This document shows positions 11,408 to 25,147 of a stretch of 64,000 nucleotides of DNA, one piece after another. The position numbers were made by a program, and so were the translations under genes. The DNA is from Fasciolopsis buskii. Lineage: Eukaryota; Platyhelminthes; Trematoda; Plagiorchiida; Fasciolidae. Where the stretch lies: assembly GCA_008360955.1 (NCBI GenBank), contig LUCM01008710.1, positions 134,955-198,954 on the forward strand. Direction: 5' to 3'. The notes beneath the pieces were generated by a model that was not told the origin of the DNA, ran no database searches, and worked only from the letters and a program-made list of their open reading frames with translations. Each line of letters begins with the position of its first letter. The first letter of the stretch is position 1.

Positions 11408-11479
11408 ACCCTACGTGGGACTCGAACCAACGACCCTGGGATTAGGAGTCCCATGCTCCACCGACTGAGTTAGCCGGAC
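11408..11479 (-). tRNA. tRNA-Lys-like gene with CCU anticodon, probably a pseudogene
   Basis: The 72-nt minus-strand sequence begins gtccggctaactcagtcgg and has D, anticodon and T arms of metazoan tRNA-Lys type. The anticodon loop is CTCCTAA, giving CCU (Arg) where tRNA-Lys has CUU; the anticodon stem GGGA/TCCC is intact. The T arm has a T-C mismatch and the acceptor stem has weak pairs (G-T, T-G, G-A), so it is likely a retroposed or decayed copy. No SINE body was recognised next to it. Confidence 0.65.
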
Positions 11480-14400
11480 AAGATCCACAGGCTGACAAGG
11501 CTTGGGAAAATGTGAGCTAACAGACTGAAAGCCAACTACCACACTACTTGACATTGAATCGTTGCGAGTAACGGGCGTGTTATCAATGGGTAGACAGAAG
11601 AGGCAAAGATATTTGGTTAGAGACAGGAGAAACAGGTTGAATAAAAGAGAGGGCACTCTGAGCAGTAGCATACTTATCAATACCCATTCCACTTGCGCTC
11701 AATCCAATGGGCAGCGCGGTCCTGATTATCCTGAGCGACGATCGATTCAGTGTAGAATTATTTGTAGACATGTAACCCATGGGGATTGATGGACGGATAC
11801 TACTAGGGAGTCCAGCCGCTAAACAGAAGTACGATTAGGGTTCTCAACCAAAGCCTTTGGTTCTGACAAGGGCCTGATCGCAAGGCAGCGGAGTGTAGCT
11901 GAGTTGAAGTTCATCTACTTGGATCAATTATTCTTCCACTCAGTTTTTCGACAGCTCAGATCAATCCCTGAGCTGGAGGACCAGGGACTACTTCGTCAGG
12001 TCACTACCCATTAACCTTCCAGGCATGATTGGATCTTCGGTTTGAGATAAGCCGTTCTGTACAGCCGGCTGGGTCATGAAGGCATGGAAGCTGTCAGACC
12101 ACGTCAAGGTGCAGTCTCGTTTTGACAGTTTTGAAGTTCTTTTTATATAAACGTCTCACGGATACCTGTACGTGACTGGACTTGAACGCTGCGGATATCA
12201 AAGAGCAACTGGATGGAGCATATAAGGTCAATAAATTCAATGTAACGGTCTTCTTAACACCCAGAAGTAGTGAATATTGTATGCATGTAGACAATTTGAA
12301 AGAACCATTTCCACTGAACAGCCAAGCGCGCACTGCCCTAAATCTGCTTGTTCACCGTATTGTGAAGATGAGCTTTTCACTCAAAAACAAAAGCTTCATT
12401 TCGGATGAACTGAATATTCCGGAAACCTGGAGTTTATTGACATTAACCTAGAATTAAACTCTGAAAATTTACTTGGGTTGTGAAAATATTTTACGATTAC
12501 TAAGAAGTATGCCAAGAAACTAGAAGACACAACACCCCTGTCCGACAAACGATAGCTAACCCCATGAAATATTGGGAGTTCAGTCTTTTGTCTAGATCCA
12601 TGCATGTACCCTGGATGTCTATCTCCGCTACCATCCTGTACAAGTAACAGTGCAAAGCTGTTAACAACGAGCAGGTTATCAAAACATAAATTTCGGAGAG
12701 GATATCCCCAGGGGAACAGTTTCGGACCGAACGGGTGAGGGAGATTGCAAAATCTCTGTGCAAACAGAATCAATTTTACCTGTGTCTAGCAGTCCCTGGC
12801 GCAGATTTTATGCTGTCAAGCTTCCTAATAGGCCGGAGTGAATCCTTTATCCCCCCCTGTTAATTGTGAAATCCTTTAAATGCTTAAACTGAAACAAAAC
12901 TAGTCCATCGGGATCAGGTAACACCGGTCACTTGATGAAAAATTAGAAACCTTGGGTAAGCACTTCATACTTGAGGCACTTGTGCGTCTGTTTGCCAGCC
13001 GATTCGGTGTCTAACCAACCTGTTCTTACGTGCACCCGTCCCCTTCCGGTGATATTTGCACTTCCAAATACCAGTTTTTAAAATGGGAACTGCGTTCAAC
13101 AACGAATGTGTGATTTGGTGCCGGTTGTTACGCTTGCCTTCTTTGTACTTCGTCGAGCTAAATAAGAAACGTTTCAAATCGCTGCAGAACTACTTGCTTA
13201 ATCTATGAAGTGACAATGAAGGTTTCTATTAAGAAATGGAAATGATTCCTGGTTTTCTGTTAATCGTTCACTGAATAAGCAGCGTAACTGAGTAATACTT
13301 GAAAGCACATTTCCGTTTTAGCTACTGGTAAGGATGTCAGTAGTTATTGTTTTCTGCAAAATGCAATACCCGCAGATTTCCCTGATCGAACGGGCAGCTG
13401 CGTTTTTCGGTCACGCAAGCAGAAGTGTAATGTTCAACTCTGACATGATAGTGTACTGTTTCTGATGGACCCTGCCTTTCTAGTTTTAGAACGAACCTAA
13501 TTTTGCTAGTTAAACTGGCTCCAGTGTTCTGAAACGTGGAGGCACGCTGTAATGACTTAATAGTAACACTTCCAGATGTCCATACGTCCATCGTATTTCA
13601 GGTTTCTAATAGTGCCTATGTTTGGACTAACAGGCGCATGATCTTATATTCGCTAATGGAGTGAATTAATATCTTACATGCATGGTTATAAAAGGAAAAC
13701 AGTTGGCGGTAGGCCGAAAGTCCGACTATTTATCGTTCAATCCTAACTGTCGCTTTCTCACACCACATCTATTTTGCTACTTGCATTCTTGATTAGTTTT
13801 ATTGTTTTTCGGGACAGTATTAACTCAAATTAATTCAAAAACAGCAGTTATTTCTAATATGCTTAACAATAATGAAGTAAAGTAGAAATCCACTGGTTTT
13901 CAACAACTGGTTGGTTAAATTAAATAAAAAATCTAGTGATAACTGAAACAGAGATATCACTATCAACTACCTGTTGTAGAAATTAGTTGCCTGGTTTTCG
14001 TTCCAAGTCAGCCGTTTTAAGTTTCCAAAAGCATAAATATAATTTATCACATTAGAAGCTCCTTGGTGTGTCAAACAATCGTAAAACGTCCCTGACTCTC
14101 ATGACACTTGACTGTGTCCGGATTAAAGTCAGACCCTGTCAGGTTGAATCTGGCGAGAACATCCAATAGATACCCGTTAGCCGATTATGTTCACAATACT
14201 GAGACAGATCGCCGGCCTAGTGCATGCGATTGTTCTGCTAATCATGCCGAACCAAGCAAACCAGGATGATGAGATTCTTTTCTGTTGTCATCATATTCGT
14301 TTCATAAACAAAGTTAAAACACGGCCTAAGCACATGAGCGGTTGACCTCTCTCACGTGAACAGCTACTCTAGCTGCTCGGGATTGATAAATAGACAGGTA

Positions 14401-17400
14401 ACCTGGCTACTAAATACAAATATCTTTATTATTTACGTTTGGACTATATCTTCCAGGTACTCTTTCAATGACATTCCGAAAGCTCTCCACTCCGAGCTTC
14501 TGGAATTCATCGATGATGACAAATCTCAGTTAGTCTGGTGTCCTGAACACCTATCAATATGCATTTGCATAAGTGGCTAGCAGACCGCAAACTGTGGTTG
14601 GTCATTTCTGCGTAGAGCTCACAGTTACTAGTCAGTAGTGTGTGGAATTGTCGTTTCTTATGCGTTGCTAATTTTCCTTCGGACCCCATCCTTCAAACAC
14701 GAACCTCAGGTCATGCGGTTAGACTTATGCACAAGAAGCACTAGAATCCAGTGCCGCTCTTATCGGATGTATATCTCTCCATCACACCCAGGGTTCGAAT
14801 CCGGGCTTTACAACTGGGAAGCAAGTGCATTACCACTGTGTTACTATCTCTCGTCCAAGCCAACCGTAATTACCAAGTTTAGTTTGTTCATTTTTCATCC
14901 TCAGTGACAGCTACCAATACCGGACAGCCCAGAATGGAAGTGCTGAACGTGTCGCAGTATGTACTGTCGAATCCCTCCCACGAAGTCAGGACCCCTCCCC
15001 CGGGACGTCGCTGTAATTCTGTTGATCCTCGACTTGGGCCCCAAATTTGGTTATTCAATGTTAAATCTCCATACAGGATGTATTTCAGTTTCTCTCACGA
15101 GGATTGGGGAGCGGAGGTGCAATCGTCCCTCCATCTGATTTATAGCCCAGAATCACCTAATGAATACAGGCTATCAGTGATGGACGTATCATCAATTAAT
15201 CCCCAGTATAGCATGGTGCACCTAAGAATATGGATAGATACTAAACTAGACCTCTCTGATTTACTGTTTCATCCAAAATACACATATTTAGAAACACGGA
15301 TCATGCAACTAGTCTGAAGAGTGGAGTTTCACGTAGAGACCGGTCGGAACATGACTCTACAAGTGTGAACTTAAAGGAACTGGTGTTTAATTGGTAAAAT
15401 TTAAAAGCTGTTCATAACAATTCCAGAACTTTACTTTCTTGGTCAAAACATTGGACTGCGTAGCACATTCGTTGTACTGATAAATTAGAGCAACAAGGAG
15501 TTATTTATTTATGTAGAGGAAACATCAGTATAAAGTGAATTAGCTAACAGTACCCCAAATGACCTCATTCGTTAATCTCGTGAAAGCACGGCACAGGTTC
15601 ATTAGTGTCGTGCTCCCATTTGAAATGCACACAATGCATGCTACGGTTTATATGGGCATGCATCAGTAGCACGCAGATGCCTGTATGTGGGCCAGCCAAT
15701 GGTTGCCAATCAAAGCAAAATATTGCTACAAGCGGTGAAATCTGGCGAAGGCATAAGTTAGTGAAATCAGTTGATTGCCCAAATTCTTGCGTTGAGTAGT
15801 TAGTGTTTGTCAATCACCAGTACGGGAAATGCAAACGATGAGAGTGGACCCAACAAAATCGCCAGCAGAACTCCTAACGATTGCATGGTACCATCATCAA
15901 CAGATCGCACTTGACATCCTTCGACGAGTTCTCGAATCGGGTAATTGTCGTATTTAGTGCATTTAATTCTATCAGACCAGCCCAACGGGGTCGGTGCTTT
16001 TTCGAGGGACGCTTTTCACTCACCGGGGCTGGCGATTCATGACAGGCCGAGTGACACAGTTCTGCTGAAAGTAAATTGTAAGTTTCGAATTTGAGGTACA
16101 CTATATGACAAGTTTAGAAAGAAATCGAACCCATTTCGTTTGAAATTTAACACACACTGTATTACGTTAGCGAAATGTAATTTTTTGTTAAGCAATCTCT
16201 ATGTGGATTGCAAAGTAGCTGGAAGAAATAATAACTGCATCACTGGAGCCCAAAATTTTCGTCTGGGTCTGAAAAAGCCCTGTAGAGGTGTACCAAGTCC
16301 AATGTCACACACTGTCATCGCATGAGCTAACTGGCTATCGATCAACCTACGTAAACGATTAGGCATATCCGATTGTCGTCGGCACACAGTCGACCGGTTG
16401 TCATCTGTCATCTCGTTTCTAACATATAGGGTGTGAGTTAGCTGTTCGGCACAATGCAAACCTCATTGAGGTCTGATCGACAGGCGTGCACATGCATGTG
16501 CAGTGAAACACAACTTATGTGACACGAGTTCGCCAGTTTTCAGCATTATCTGAGTGGAGGAGAGCAGATTCGCCCTTGATAGGGAAACGAGCAGTCACGT
16601 CGATTCACGAGAAACCTGTGCTGACATGTTACTAGTGTCAGTGTCATGCCTAATTTTTCACCTTGTGGTAGACTGGTTTTTTCAGTAGCACAAGACAGAT
16701 ATCAAACTTACCTAGAATGTTTGTGGAAAATTGAGCATAGAGACGAAAAGGGATCTCGAGATTGTCAATAGCTTGATCAATACATTATTGTTCCTAAAAG
16801 TGTTATATCACAACCTTGTTTAGATTGTAATATGCCAACCTTCTAGCTGCTCCTTGAAAACCGTTCTCAGAGCGATTTTCGCCACCCTGACACCTTTATT
16901 ATGGGACACAGATTAAGTATCAGTAGAATTTTTTTTATTGGCATTAGTATGTTTTTGGCATCGCGAGGTATAACATTCCGCCTCCCATGAAAGTTGATTT
17001 TGCTAATCCTGCCTACCGCAGGTACGATTTGACCCCAGTATATTTACCCGGTTTCTTCCCAATTAGGAATACTTTGAGCTCCTATTCACTTCAAATGATA
17101 AAACCTATAATATGATTTACCGTTAAAGATTTGTTCCACTCCCGAATTACGAAGTGCTGGTCATTTGGGTCGATATTGAGGCTATCACCTTAAACTTTCA
17201 GTCCACTTGTTGATGGCAGTACGTTTGTGATAGGAAGGCAGCTGTTCACCGACCCAGCTTCGTTTCGAGTTAACTCATCAGCCCCGTTGGAACAGAGGAG
17301 TCATCTCCGAATGCGTTGAGCACTATTAACTACACAGTTGCATTTGTTCACGATAGTCTTGGGGAGTGGATAAAGCAAACTGCATATGAATCATTCTATT

Positions 17401-18982
17401 GCAAAAGCGCAAACTGCGCGCAGCGAACGGAATCGTTGGTCGTCGTCTAATCACCACATGTGGATTTATTTTTCATTTTGGTTTCATTTCACTTGTCCTG
17501 AAATTTGCGGTGAACTTTATCCAATAAAAACAAGGGAAAGCTATAGAAATGTATTCAAGGTTTTTGCGCTAATATGAATGGATCGGAGATCTGATCAGTT
17601 GGCAGATTAGTCGGTTCTAAACGGCAGTAGGACGACGGAGTGGATCATCGACTGAAGCGCGTACACAGTTTGAGATTTTTGCGGATAGTATATTAGTTTT
17701 AGCACTAAAATATCCTGGTCTAGTTCATCACGCGACGTCAAATCCCGAGTGATAACTAAATTACATGGAATATTTATACAACTATTTATTGAAGAGTGAT
17801 CGTGTACGATGTGTGTCTCATTCGTCGCTCGTTAATTTACTTGACTCTGTAGTGTTGCCAGCAGAATGATCGGTTTCAATCCCGGATTAGCTATCCTATG
17901 GCCACTAAGTTTGAAAGATGAATTACGAGCCCTTCACCGATGCCCGAGTGCCGGTCATGATAATGTTGCCAGCGATATGCAGAGTTCGACTCTTAAGCTG
18001 CAAAAAAACGTTGGTCCTCAAAGCACAGTGCATTCGGGAGATGGACTTAGACAACTGTGAAAATTGTTGTTTGACCATTTCTGCTTTACGCGTTCATTAT
18101 TAGTCCACTTGTACCTGCCGTGACACGGGAAAACGAGTCGACGGCTCGCACAACGGGTGTCTGAACACATTCCGAAGTGGTTGATTAAGATGATGATGAC
18201 TCATGATTTCTCTCCTGACCAACAAAACCGGAATTTCAGGTTCATCAGTAGCCAAAATCATAACGGTGAGCAAACACAAGGTTGACACCCCAAGTCTTGT
18301 CCATCTTTCGAGCCGCTATCAACTAACCGCACCTCGAACCAACTAGCATTCCGCAAATCGTTATTTATCGGCCTCTCTAATCCATTATTATGTGCGCGAA
18401 GGATGCTGACGCAGTCACGTCATCTCCCAGGGAGTTAATCCCAATATCGTGATTGAAATTCGGGACTAATTAAACTTTTTTAAAGATCCACTCGCCAACT
18501 TCACTTGTTAAGAATGTCAGATTTTTCTGCGCGTACGACTGACTAGAGGAATACGAAATGTTAAAACTGCGTACAATCGGTATTCATTCTGTCTTGACGA
18601 AACATATTCTGTTTTGTTTTTCGTGTTCATCATGTAACGATAAACCTTTGCGGTATCGATGGAGACAACCCTAACAATGCAGAATTATTGATGTGTGAAG
18701 TAGGTCGCTTCGTTGAACTTGGTGCTTCATGCGGCATAGGACTAGAGGAACATGGTCAGTTATAGGAGAGATGTATTTGTATTCTGTAGCGCGTGATGCA
18801 TTCACTGGACTTCCGAGTGCAACGCGAATAGGCGCCTGTTTCTGTCTTGCCAAATCGCGATAGACATTCTGCATGAATTCGGCAAAATATTTTTCATGGA
18901 CAAACCAGTAAAAATTGCATTAATATTGAATTCGGACATTGCAAAAAATCCTCTAATTTACTACCTCTCCATTGTTGTGCAG
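11480..18982. other. Intron stretch with no recognised gene
   Basis: Short ORFs are scattered and lack domain similarity. A tRNA B-box-like GGGTTCGAATCC near 14792-14803 and other degenerate ones (about 17015-17040, 17875) suggest old SINE heads. Nothing else is supportable before the acceptor at 18982. Confidence 0.5.
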
Positions 18983-19161
18983 TATGAGCGTGGAGGAGAA
19001 ACGGCGCATTTTCAATCGAGACAAACCCACACAATCGACGTCGAAGGTCCCACCGAGCCCGTCTCGTCTTGCAGCACGACGTAAGACGCAACCAGTCACA
19101 TTAGACGATTTGGCCCGGGCAAATCAAATTATTCTTGCAAGACTGGACGGTAGAAATGTTG
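18983..19161 (+). CDS. SVIL: Supervillin-like, exon 2 of those visible (basic MSVEEKRRIF block)
   Basis: The exon has 179 nt and codes about 60 residues. The acceptor is ttgtgcag ending at 18982 with a pyrimidine-rich tract; the donor is GTAAGT at 19162. It supplies one base to finish the split codon from the 4618 donor (AG|T, Ser) and ends in phase 1. The peptide opens MSVEEKRRIFNRDKP, then has a basic Ser/Pro stretch SPSRLAARRKTQP, then LDDLARANQII. The SVxEKxxxF start is a motif that recurs in the N-terminal half of supervillins. The internal ATG at 18984 could be misread as a gene start, but the acceptor right before it and the phase fit argue for an internal exon. An acidic open frame follows within 90 bp (see findings). 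Confidence 0.85.
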
Positions 19162-19250
19162 GTAAGTGATAAAGAAGTGAACGAGATGCTACGAGATCGA
19201 CTGATGGTATTGCTAGCAGAATTGTTGTTCGGGTTGTCACGATGGTGAAG

Positions 19251-19310
19251 ATTCGAACGAATTGAACGAGTCAGACGACCTGAACGAGGATGATGACTCG
19301 CTTGACGACG
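19251..19310 (+). other. SVIL: Candidate 60-nt cassette exon (acidic)
   Basis: An AG ends at 19250 (tggtgaag) after a T/G-rich stretch, and a GT starts at 19311 (GTGATA, weak). The 60 nt between are phase 1 on both sides, so inclusion would keep the supervillin frame and add 20 acidic residues. The frame goes on acidic to a TGA at 19432-19434. The close position (89 bp after the donor at 19162) and weak donor make it only a candidate. Confidence 0.3.
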
Positions 19311-21924
19311 GTGATAATGATGTCGATGATACTGATGAGGAGAAAGTGAATGAAACTATCTCTTTTCATATAAATGTTGTTGATGATGATGATGATGAAA
19401 TAACTTTGGTCCAAACGTTACTTTTTTTACCATGAAAAGGGGACAGTTTGCTTCACTGTCGAAAGAGATGGACCTTGAATATGGAAAAACACGATAGTAC
19501 AGAAATAGCGCGCACTCCGTTTGGTTTGCACTAAACAAGAAATGCTAGAAGAATCGCGAGAAAGTTATTTACCTAGACAAATTACCGTATTGAAGCAGTT
19601 TTGTTAACTGTGCTTTTGCTGGCTTTTTTCTGCTGCACTTTTGCGTCCACCGATAATGTCTGGATCTCAAAGTGTGCACCGAAAAGATGTTTTTCTTCAA
19701 TATTATCCTTGATTCATGTGATACTAATAGCTTAACCCGCCGTCCAGCTCCTAATAAGGAATGTTTGACCAGAGGAAAAATAGGGCATGACATGTGGACA
19801 CAACAACTGCTGATATAGTGTCCTACTGCTAGAAATTGATATAAAATACCAATCATATTTGCATTGACATTCCTATTAGAAATAATTTTCCTGTCATTCA
19901 TCAAGATAAATCCAGACGTTTTCATAGATTTTGGCGAAATTAACGTACACAGTCAAACTTTCACTTGAGATAGCCAACCGTTAAGTCGTCGAAACAACAG
20001 GTAAACGAATGAGGGTTGAAAATAATGTCGCAGATAGGGTTGTATCGAAAATCGATTCACCATCGTCCTAGAACCAAACCGGAATTTATCGACTATCCGC
20101 ATGTTTTTGCCTTTTGTCGTTTTATTGATCAAAATATGCTCGGTTCCCAATCAGTTTTTGAAGTTCAAAACCAATTTTCAACAGTAGAATATCGATGAGC
20201 GCGGTTCGACAAAAAAAGTGAATTTCAAAACGAGAGTAGGTGAATCCCGGCAATACCGATTTCTGTCTCTAAGATAAAAACCCTTTTTTGTATAACATCG
20301 TATGAAATCCAAGATAGTCACATTTGTGATGGAATCAGCTTTCACTTATTTTGGACCGGAACGTGCACATTTGTTGACCCAAGCTAGGGAGGGTGGTTTT
20401 TAATGATCAGAAATTCCGTAATTTTGGATGAAATCTTTTTCTCTTACATCTGGAATCCCGAAGTCGCTTAATTCCTGTAAACTAAATTTATCCAGGGTGA
20501 CAATAAAATCTAAACGAGTGCAAACAATTTCTAGATGATCGAAAGTTCAAGAGATTTGAATATTTTTCTGCTGATCGATAAACCGAACAGGGGATTTTCT
20601 CCTTGGTACACGGCTTTTCACTTTCCTTTGCTTTGGAAGTCACTTTAGACGCTAACGATTGATTGTCATTGCATCGCATTCCTTCAGCTCCGCTGGACGG
20701 TCTTAGCAACCAGTTATACCGAAACTTACTGAGACGGTCTTAATTTCATCAGAAAACTAGGTGATGAGACATTTAGTTTACTGCTTTCAAACACCTGGTA
20801 TTTATGTGATAAATTATTGTGAAGCAGTCCCCAGATAGATGGATAAAACAACCAGTTAGTTAAGATGATATTCGTTCTATTGCTAATGACTAAAACGTAT
20901 CATTTGTGTTCCCACTTGCACTGACATTCGGACTGATCACATGTCTCATGTTGATACATGCGTCAAGAGTGGAATGCCCAAGAGTTAATCCTCCATGTAG
21001 ACTGGACCCGGAAATCGGCCACAGTAATTTTCTTTCAGTTTTCGAAAAGAATAGCAGTATTGATTCGCCACAAAGTAGCTAACCGTATTCTGATGAGTTT
21101 GGCTGTGAGAATAATTTCTTTCCCGTGTCCGCCTCCATTTTTCGGAATCCTCAAATTTGCGATTTGAGGAAATTTGTCCCGCCGAGGTTGGAATAGCTTT
21201 CTTAATGCTGCGAAACAACCTACGGTTTTCTCAAATAGACGGAGATCTGGAAAACTGAATTTTAACGTCTTTCCCCTTTAATAATCCCTGTACGATGCAA
21301 CACATAAGCAGAACAAAGTGTTGACGGGGGTGCCTTTGATGACTGATCTTCAGGGTCGCGACGACAGAATTCCGAATGCGATCTTTAGTGGGCTTTGAAA
21401 CCAGTTCTTTTAGCAAATATTATATATTGTTTTCTTAAGATTCTGCTATTAAGATCGTGATTTAGTTTGTAAGCTATGCCACCGGGACATTGGACGACAG
21501 GCAGTGGTTGCATTCTAACGAATCGTGAAAAATCATCAGTGCATCGCTATTATTATCTTCCACCGATGCCAACTGAACGAACAGATGCTTCTGTGATGAT
21601 ACGAATTGCGATTTTATGCAAAAAAACAAACTCACAAGGCAAGAAATTGAAAGAATCTTTTCTTCGGTTACTCATGCAAAGAGTCATCAAACAGTCGAAT
21701 TCAACAAAAAAAATGTCTGGCCATTGTGCCTTGAACACACCAAGATTATGAAGTAGCATGCTCATCAACCATAAGTAAACCTGGAATCGGTTGTTTCTGC
21801 CCGTGTACGGTGACTGAAAAGTTTTCAGGACAGCCAAGCATTTTCATGGCATGTTTTTCACGCATGCCTGCAGTGGAAGAGATATCCCATAGACTCTAAG
21901 GCCCATAATACAGAGAATATGTGT

Positions 21925-21942
21925 GGGTTGGGGGTGGGTGGG
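21925..21942 (+). other. G-quadruplex motif in intron (sense strand)
   Basis: The run gggttgggggtgggtggg has four G-tracts of at least three, with loops of 2, 1 and 1 nt, a compact canonical G4 pattern. It would be present in the pre-mRNA. Confidence 0.7.
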
Positions 21943-24900
21943 TGGTAACCAGTAGCCACGAGGTTAAATATTAGGATGCCAAAGAACCATGTAAGGTCTC
22001 GTTTGGTCGGGTGCGGTAACGAGTCGATCGACAGCGAGCTGCATCGATCACTAAATAGATGAAATCTGCCATCAAAATACATTTGATTTATAAGGAAATA
22101 TAAATAACGTTAGGACCAGTCGTTGTGCTCGAGTTACCAACAGGGAAATTTGACCATTGTTCATAGTAAGTCAGTTTTTTCTTGCTCATGGGCATGCACC
22201 CCAAGGCTAACTTATTTTTCCGAAGTTTTACGTCAAATTCGTATCCGCACCCCATGCTGTAATGGACTGTAATAAACTGAGGAAAAATCCCCCCCCTACT
22301 AAGATTGGTTCGAATCGAAAGAAATAGCACGCATGGTGTAAGGAAAGCATCGAATAATCGATGCGCCATGTAATGGTCTTTTAATATGAATGATATATCG
22401 TTAATAACACAGCGTTGTTGGTAGATATAATACGCCAAAGTTTCGACTACCGTTGGTGGTCTTTCTCAAGGCAAGTTATCGCAAAACAGACAACTCAGGT
22501 CTTCCAGAAAAGGAGAAATGGTAAATCAAAAAACTTTATGCATTAGTTGCAGAAATGAAGAAAAATCCCGAAACAAACAAGGAAACTGTGGCACTTGGAC
22601 TCAACAGCTCACGTCTTCAACCATCTCGTGAACAGGTCCCTCAGACCTTGGTTAAACTCTTCATACCTCTTCGCCATCGCCTTGTCTGACAACCTTCACC
22701 CATCCTCCAAGCAATACTGTCGCCGAGGGACAGCATACAACAAGGAAGTCGATTCGCGGGTATGCACAACAATTGATTGAATCAAGCCAGTCAATTCAAA
22801 CCCGATTTCTACCATAGGTGCAGTTCCCTACTGGCAACCTCGAAGAGGTCAGTGAAATTCTCCTGCCACACACTATCGTTAGTACGAAGACACCAATGTT
22901 CGAACAACTGTACGTAACGGCCACGTTTTTGAACTGCTTGAAAGGACCACCCTTGTACTCCACTTGCGACAGTTAGCCGGATGAAATGACGATTCCGGAG
23001 ACATCTCTAACTTGTACTAACCAACCGGAAGTTTAGCAGGCTTGACAACAAAACAACTTAATGAGATGTTACCTCCACCAGTTGTTCTCATCTGTTTCAT
23101 TCAGATCTTTGAGCCAGATCAACTATTTAGCCGTACATTGCACTCTGAATTTGCAAAATACATCCCAGTCCTGGGTTAACTCTCGAGATGATGAAAAAAA
23201 GCAAATTACTTCACTCTTCACTTAAAACATCAAGCTCTCATGGTCAAAGTTAGACAGTTTGCTGTGAGGGTAAATATCGACACAGAAATGACACAATCAT
23301 TTACTGGTTCTTCAGTTCACTATTTCGTACCATAAGAATACTTATCGCAAACGTGACTCACCTAGTCTGCTAGGAATAACCAAGGATGCGCTAAGCATTG
23401 AACAGAAGGTTCAAACCCAGAGCTCAGGTGATGAATCAAGAAGAATCGAGGGAGGGTTTAGTTCGGAAGTGCAGACAAATTACGGGGGTAATAGGTTTCA
23501 TTAAGTTTAGCCGGACGCACGGTATTTCTGATTTGTAACCCTCATGACCAACAAGCATAGGTGCTGTCTCCGGCCTACATCAACTGGTTCGGCTTGACTG
23601 ATTCTCGGAAGTGGACGAGGTCTCCGACCGGACTGATTTATCACCTCTCTCCACCAGTGAGTTTGCATATCCTGACTAACTGGACACGGGACGTTCACAC
23701 AGCGCCTTGCGCCTGTAAATAGAGGTCATACCGAAACTCATGCAATGGACGTCATATTAACGCTTTCTGCTCCTGTATGCCGCAGCTCAAAGAACATATT
23801 TTTACCTCGGTATTCTTATTATTCAACAGAAAGTGACAAAGCATTTTGAAAACAAGCCTTAAAATCCAGTTTTGCTCAGCCAACAGATGTGTTAGAAATT
23901 CATTCGATATTTCGTTTTAGCCACCGCATATACATCTCAGCTGCGACGAATTGCATGCCTGCTGGAGTGAGAATGGAGTAAGATTTACTTCCATTTCGAC
24001 GCCACCAGTACTGGATTTACAGCATCGATTAACACTGGTAACCAAAGGGGACAAGTCAATGTCCTCCACCATTTTCTTCATCTTTTCCACGTGACTTCCA
24101 GTAACTCCAACATCACATCAACATTTTTGCATAGTATGCAAAAAGGAAGTCTTAAAATTTAGACAGTATCATGTGCCGTTCACTGAATTATTATATCAGA
24201 ACGTCAAGCATCTGGGATAACGGCAATGTAAAATGTGACACGCCTTTACATGAACCGCATTGCAGAAACAAGCGTGATTGTAATTGACTTACATTAGGAA
24301 TTAAAAGTAAACTACGCCACTAAAAATATCGCCTTGGAAATTTCGGCGAGGTGCAGCACGATTATGAGTTTATTATTTCGTCCGTTTATTAGAAACAACA
24401 GACTATCTCTGTCACCAAGACGAAAATTTTCCACTGTGCTGAGTTTGCTCTCTTCTGAACTGTTGAAATGGCTTCGTTTGTATCATTTTCGTTGGACTGA
24501 ATGAATTAGACGGACAAGAAAATAAGGTAACCGTTTCCAAGGACTTGCGTTCTAAAAAGTTCATTTTTCCAGCGCTTGGGGGCCATCGCCTATAAAGCAT
24601 ACGTAAACAAAAATGACGGACCGCCGATTTAACGCCTGCAAAATTTTTTACCATTGGGCAGAAAAGTTGCATTGTTTGCTTTATTGCGCTACTGATCCAT
24701 ATCTCGTGTACAAAACTGAACACGGAACCATCTGTAAATGAATTCACGACATTCAATGATGATTCTTTATACTTCGTACGCATTAGAATCTTCGGAATAT
24801 TAGCGAAAACGGAGTTTAGTAATGCATCACAACTGGCGGTACCAGTAAATCAAAAAATGTACTGTTTTCAGACATGTTGCTCACTATCCAACTGAATACA

Positions 24901-24967
24901 ATTTTCAGCGGACAAGGGTGGTCTTCAGATGTGCAGAGTGTACAAGTATAGAAATGTTTGGAGCACC

Positions 24968-25036
24968 GGTTAGGTATACCTGAGGAGCGACAATAACCGC
25001 GAAACCGGTCGTGTGCTCCCGGAAGAATTTTGTTCA
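24968..25036. repeat. Dispersed repeat R1, copy 2
   Basis: It aligns with 6032-6103 by eye: shared tacctgag.agcgaca, cgaaaccg.tcg and cccggaa. It ends 28 bp before the TA tract and palindrome arm, so it may be part of the same composite element. Confidence 0.5.
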
Positions 25037-25064
25037 TTCATCCAGATACTACTTACTGCTTCTG

Positions 25065-25147
25065 TATATATATATATATATAATATATATATTATAAATA
25101 TTATATATATATATTATATATAATATATATAATATATAATATATATA
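25065..25147. repeat. TA-rich microsatellite
   Basis: An 83-bp alternation of TA with occasional AA/TT slips, immediately left of a palindrome arm at 25148-25208. Confidence 0.9.

Larger units (their letters stand above)
4619..18982 (+). other. SVIL: 14.4-kb supervillin intron, phase 2
   Basis: It runs from GTGAGC at 4619 to the AG at 18982. It holds a tRNA-headed SINE, two antisense LINE remnants and an antisense tRNA-like gene, listed separately. From about 11790 to 18900 I see no recognisable gene; several tRNA B-box-like patches occur (for example GGTTCGAATCC near 14793) along with an unrecognised 137-codon frame (14904-15317). Confidence 0.7.

Noticed and set aside
11411..11692. 93-codon antisense ORF ending in a conserved-looking LTQSVEHG..RVVGSSPT tail
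   Set aside because: That tail is the translation of the tRNA-like gene at 11408-11479, a common annotation artefact.
14904..15317. 137-codon frame following an acceptor-like tcctcag
   Set aside because: The frame that would continue from the 4618 donor stops at 15013, and no donor or supervillin motif is seen. It may be an old repeat.
18984..19169. ATG at 18984 as the start of a separate small gene
   Set aside because: It sits one base inside an exon with a good acceptor and the phase continues from the exon ending at 4618.
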